A DNA stretch of 64,000 nt, taken from CALCMJ01 sp964475415. Lineage in GTDB: Bacteria > Bacteroidota > Bacteroidia > Chitinophagales > Saprospiraceae. Positions 61,427 to 64,000 of this stretch are shown in pieces (the first letter of the stretch is position 1; every line of letters begins with the position of its first letter). The translations under genes were made by a program, and so were the position numbers. The stretch covers positions 5,912 through 69,911 of the forward strand of contig CAYYWZ010000014.1 of assembly GCA_964475415.1 (NCBI GenBank), given 5' to 3'. Below the pieces are notes generated by a model, which searched no databases, was not told the origin of the DNA, and saw only the letters and a program-made list of their open reading frames with translations.

Positions 61427-62479
61427 TTATTCTTCTACAATAGCATCATCTATGATCTCATCTCCATCACCATCCAGATCCAGAAAACCAGCTGCTTTAG
61501 ACTCTGGTGTATCTTTCTGAATATCTACTCTTTTTTCATTGATTGTTATCTTTCCTTCAGAAAAAGCGGCATGATCACCATCTGCATATCTTGATGCCTT
61601 GGAAAAGAAATCATCCGTTCCTTCTAGTAAGGAACCTGAAGCATCTAGGGTGTCTTCAGCAAATTCTCTTTTAGGTTTAGCTGCCTCTTCAGCATGGAAG
61701 GCTTCTGCTTTTTCCATGGTTTCATCTAGCTTATCACTCATTTTCTCTGTGATATCCTGGGCTTTTTCTACCATTGAATCTTTGATGTCTAACACTTTTT
61801 CTCCGACTTTTTCTGATAAGTCTGATCCGGTATCTATAACCTTACCACCTACTTTTTCTGCTATTTCTCCGAATTTTTCCGTTGCATCGGCTCCTTTTTC
61901 TAATACCTTAGATCCCACGTCTTCTGTAAAGCTTTTTGCCTTGTCTACCATATCAGAACCTGTATCTAATACTTTTTCACCTACTTTTTCTGTAAAGTCT
62001 TGCGTCTTACTGAGAGCACTAGCTCCTGCACCGACAACGGCAGAACCTGCATTTTCTATGGTAGAACTAGAAGAGCTTACTGCATCTTTGCCCAGATCTA
62101 CCGCACTATCCGCTGCATCTGTAGTAAGATCTTTAGCTTTTTCTATAGCGTCTGTTCCCTTTTCCATAATCTTAGACCCTAATGATTCTACGCCATCCGT
62201 AGCCTTTTTTACAATGTCAGAATCAGATACTTTATCTACTGTGTCAGATACGATATCTTTTGTTTTTTCTATTATGTTTTCGGAACCATCGAGAATAGCA
62301 TCCCGTAATCCACTTGTTTTATCTCCTACAACATCTGCAGCATCAGATACTAGGTCTTTTGATTTATTCACTATATCGGACCCCTTATCTATGGCAAAAT
62401 CTCCTGCTTTATCTGCAGCAGACTTAGCTATACTTTCTGCACCAAATAACAATTTTTTCATTGAACTTAGAATACCCAT
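61427..62479 (-). CDS. LEA-like amphipathic repeat protein
   Basis: A 350-residue, Ala/Asp/Lys/Ser-rich protein. Residues ~20-265 are repeated amphipathic helical segments with an 11-residue-like rhythm around GEKVLDTGSDMVDKAKSFTE and its variants, as in group 3 LEA proteins, which are disordered when hydrated and protect membranes or proteins on drying or freezing. The N-terminus MGILSSMKKLLFGAE is a short amphipathic/hydrophobic segment. The C-terminus has an acidic LDLDGDGDEIID loop resembling a Ca-binding site. No signal peptide is clear, so it is probably cytoplasmic. It lies 70 bp upstream of the ECF sigma gene on the same strand. Confidence 0.65.
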   Translation of the reverse strand: MGILSSMKKLLFGAESIAKSAADKAGDFAIDKGSDIVNKSKDLVSDAADVVGDKTSGLRDAILDGSENIIEKTKDIVSDTVDKVSDSDIVKKATDGVESLGSKIMEKGTDAIEKAKDLTTDAADSAVDLGKDAVSSSSSTIENAGSAVVGAGASALSKTQDFTEKVGEKVLDTGSDMVDKAKSFTEDVGSKVLEKGADATEKFGEIAEKVGGKVIDTGSDLSEKVGEKVLDIKDSMVEKAQDITEKMSDKLDETMEKAEAFHAEEAAKPKREFAEDTLDASGSLLEGTDDFFSKASRYADGDHAAFSEGKITINEKRVDIQKDTPESKAAGFLDLDGDGDEIIDDAIVEE

Positions 62480-62748
62480 TTTCTTTTGATTTTATATATG
62501 TAAATGCTTTTATAATAAACTACAAAGTACGGCTTTTATCCTTTAGATGTAAATGTTTTTGGAGTTATGATGTAAAATTTACAATCAGATCCTTAAGCGC
62601 CTGATCGAGAAGAATTAACTCCTACTAAGCATAGTGCTTTTGACATACTAAAACGAACTGGTTTTATAGAAATACGCTACTAAGTGAAATAAAGGTTTTC
62701 AGCTAGTTTCTTGAAGCAGTAAGCACAGATGATTATATTGTGCTTAAG
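62480..62748. other. Intergenic region between LEA-like and coiled-coil genes
   Basis: About 270 bp of AT-rich DNA. It holds one short plus-strand frame (62597-62683) without a start codon that ends ...AFDILKRTGFIEIRY; this could be the tail of a lost gene but I do not recognise it. No hairpin terminator or perfect TAnnTTTG is seen. Confidence 0.45.
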
Positions 62749-63684
62749 ATGAAAACGAATACGCAACATAATATAGAAGAAGTACTCTCAGAGATTAGCG
62801 CCCTTACTAAAGTGAATAATCATCTTAATCAAATTACGCAAGAATATAACCTTGGTAATGAGGAATTGAGTAAACTAGATAAGCAAGTTGAAGCAGAATT
62901 CAAAGATGTACAAAAACTAGAAAAGGCAGGTCTAAAATCTTTGTTTTCTAAAGTGCTAGGAAATAAAGAAGAACAACTTGATAGAGAGAGACAGGAATAT
63001 CTACAAGCTACGCTGAAGTATAATGAGTTAAAAAAGACGCAAGAGTTGTTAGAGTTTGAGAAAGATTTATTAGAAAAGAAAACGGCTTCTTTAGATAGTT
63101 ATATCGCTAGACTCAATAAGCTCAAAGAAATACGAGAGCGTGAAATAATGTCTAGTGGGTCTTTAGCGGCAAACGAATTGTTGTTGATAGCTAAAAAACG
63201 AGACAAGAACTTTGTCCTCATTAAAGAAATAAAGGAGGCTTATAATGCTGGAAGCCAAGCACTGGATATGCTAGCTAAGATAAACCATCATCTTAAAAGT
63301 GCTAGACAATGGGGGAACTATAGTGGCAGAAGTGGTCGCCTTGGTAATTATAATAAGCGAAGAGCAATAGATAGTGCTAATAGTGTATTACACCAAGCCA
63401 AGAGAAAACTCAACGCCTTCCATACAGAACTTAGAGACGTTGGTGTCAATGCAGATTTTCATATTAAAATGGAAAACTTCAATACATTTATAGACTTCTT
63501 TTTTGATAATCTTATTTCTGACTGGATCGTGCAACAAAAGATAAAAAATACACTATCTAATGTACAGTCGAATATGGATAAGGTTACCCGTATATGTCAG
63601 TCGCTAAATAGTGAATTGACAAATGTGCAAGCTACACTTAAGGATTTAGAGCAAAAGAGAAGTATAATATTAGAAACCAAATAA
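62749..63684 (+). CDS. Coiled-coil protein of unknown function
   Basis: An unrecognised 311-residue (from ATG 62749) soluble protein. Heptad-rich charged coiled coils cover about 5-150 and 265-311; the middle (about 190-210) has a Gly/Ser/Arg-rich segment (GNYSGRSGRLGNYNKR). No signal peptide, membrane span or enzyme motif is visible. An upstream GTG at 62740 would add three residues; the ATG is preferred. It is followed after 12 bases by the aldo/keto reductase gene. Confidence 0.7.
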   Translation: MKTNTQHNIEEVLSEISALTKVNNHLNQITQEYNLGNEELSKLDKQVEAEFKDVQKLEKAGLKSLFSKVLGNKEEQLDRERQEYLQATLKYNELKKTQELLEFEKDLLEKKTASLDSYIARLNKLKEIREREIMSSGSLAANELLLIAKKRDKNFVLIKEIKEAYNAGSQALDMLAKINHHLKSARQWGNYSGRSGRLGNYNKRRAIDSANSVLHQAKRKLNAFHTELRDVGVNADFHIKMENFNTFIDFFFDNLISDWIVQQKIKNTLSNVQSNMDKVTRICQSLNSELTNVQATLKDLEQKRSIILETK

Positions 63685-63696
63685 GCAATTAAGTTG

Positions 63697-64000
63697 ATGA
63701 AATATTCCAAACTAGGAAATACAGATATTGAGGTAAGTAAGATATGTCTAGGAACAATGACTTTTGGAGAACAGAACTCAGAACAAGAAGCGCATGAGCA
63801 ATTAGATTATGCGCTCAGTAGAGGTGTAAATTTTATAGACACAGCAGAATTATATGCAGTGCCGAGTAGAAAAGAAACACAAGGACTTACAGAAAAGTAT
63901 ATTGGAACATGGTTGCATGGTAGATCAGATCGAGATAAAATTATCCTAGGAACAAAAGTTACAGGGCCTGCACCTAACCTAAGGTATATAAGAAAGAACT
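63697..64000 (+). CDS. Aldo/keto reductase (Tas-like), 3' partial
   Basis: An NADP-dependent oxidoreductase cut off by the window end after 101 codons. The N-terminus MKYSKLGNTDIEVSKICLGTMTFGEQNSE, with FIDTAELYAVPSR and ILGTKV, follows the Tas branch of the aldo/keto reductase family; the catalytic Asp, Tyr and Lys are all in the visible part. The ATG at 63697 lies 12 bp after the coiled-coil gene stop. The substrate is unknown. Confidence 0.9.
   Translation, partial: MKYSKLGNTDIEVSKICLGTMTFGEQNSEQEAHEQLDYALSRGVNFIDTAELYAVPSRKETQGLTEKYIGTWLHGRSDRDKIILGTKVTGPAPNLRYIRKN

Noticed and set aside
61599..62489. Long plus-strand frame over the LEA-like gene
   Set aside because: It is the mirror of a repetitive gene: periodic codons keep the antisense frame open. 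The minus frame has the better start, composition and neighbour context.
62597..62683. 28-codon frame ending AFDILKRTGFIEIRY as a gene
   Set aside because: It has no start codon, an in-frame stop just upstream and no family I recognise; noted only as a possible gene remnant.

Overview
The window is AT-rich chromosomal DNA from a member of the Bacteroidota. Three things point there: a PorT-type component of the type IX secretion system (T9SS), a giant secreted protein ending in a T9SS type B (gliding-motility-associated, CHU_C-like) sorting domain, and several promoters with the Bacteroidota -7 element TAnnTTTG. The giant multi-repeat cargo would suit a gliding, Saprospiria-like environmental lineage, but that placement is inference. 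Three runs of 100 N mark scaffold joins. No rRNA, tRNA, CRISPR array or intact insertion sequence was seen.

Layout. 1-4586 (+): a tight operon with a partial membrane glycosyltransferase, an RluA-type pseudouridine synthase, an M50-like protease/TPR fusion and a HI0933-type flavoprotein. 4611-7704: purE-purK (-) divergent from dihydroorotase pyrC (+). 7986-10138 (+): an OmpR/PhoB response regulator and its histidine kinase. 10172-13385 (-): an MBL hydrolase, ribH and a TPR membrane protein with their own promoter, then pdhA. 13543-14929 (+): recF and dciA-like DUF721. 14941-20692: secreted subtilase (-), DUF6089 barrel, recQ and a glycosyltransferase (+).

20726-42506 (-) is the centrepiece. 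Three apparent open frames, broken only by two N-runs, form one gene. Each N-run is flanked on both sides by the same 55-bp sequence. Removing the N-run plus one 55-mer (155 bp) keeps the frame at both joins and gives one protein of about 7,156 residues. Its order is signal peptide and N-terminal adhesin-like region, about 30 Cys-rich units of ~83 aa, a linker of Ig/SprB-like modules, about 27 different Cys-rich units of ~98.6 aa with a Ca-loop-like motif, PKD/SprB-like modules, then the T9SS sorting domain. The two joins fall inside nearly identical units, so the true copy number may be higher.

42733-54086: an oligopeptidase B-like enzyme and smc diverge from a symmetric 40-bp double promoter, followed by an ACP-phosphodiesterase-like gene, porT (-), gyrA and a periplasmic TPR protein. 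54173-54600 holds a decayed DUF1778/GNAT toxin-antitoxin pair. 54698-57640 holds TRAP transporter permeases (+) with the binding protein convergent (-). 57716-58189 is a MazG-like pyrophosphatase. 58273-62479 (-) is an LEA-like protein, an ECF sigma factor, a single-TM/beta-barrel putative anti-sigma protein and a lipoprotein, closed by a terminator. The window ends with a coiled-coil protein and the 5' part of a Tas-like aldo/keto reductase.

Working together: PorT and the giant cargo belong to the same secretion route. The ECF sigma, barrel-fused regulator and lipoprotein look like an envelope-signalling unit, with the LEA-like protein as a possible partner. Most of the remaining genes are housekeeping.
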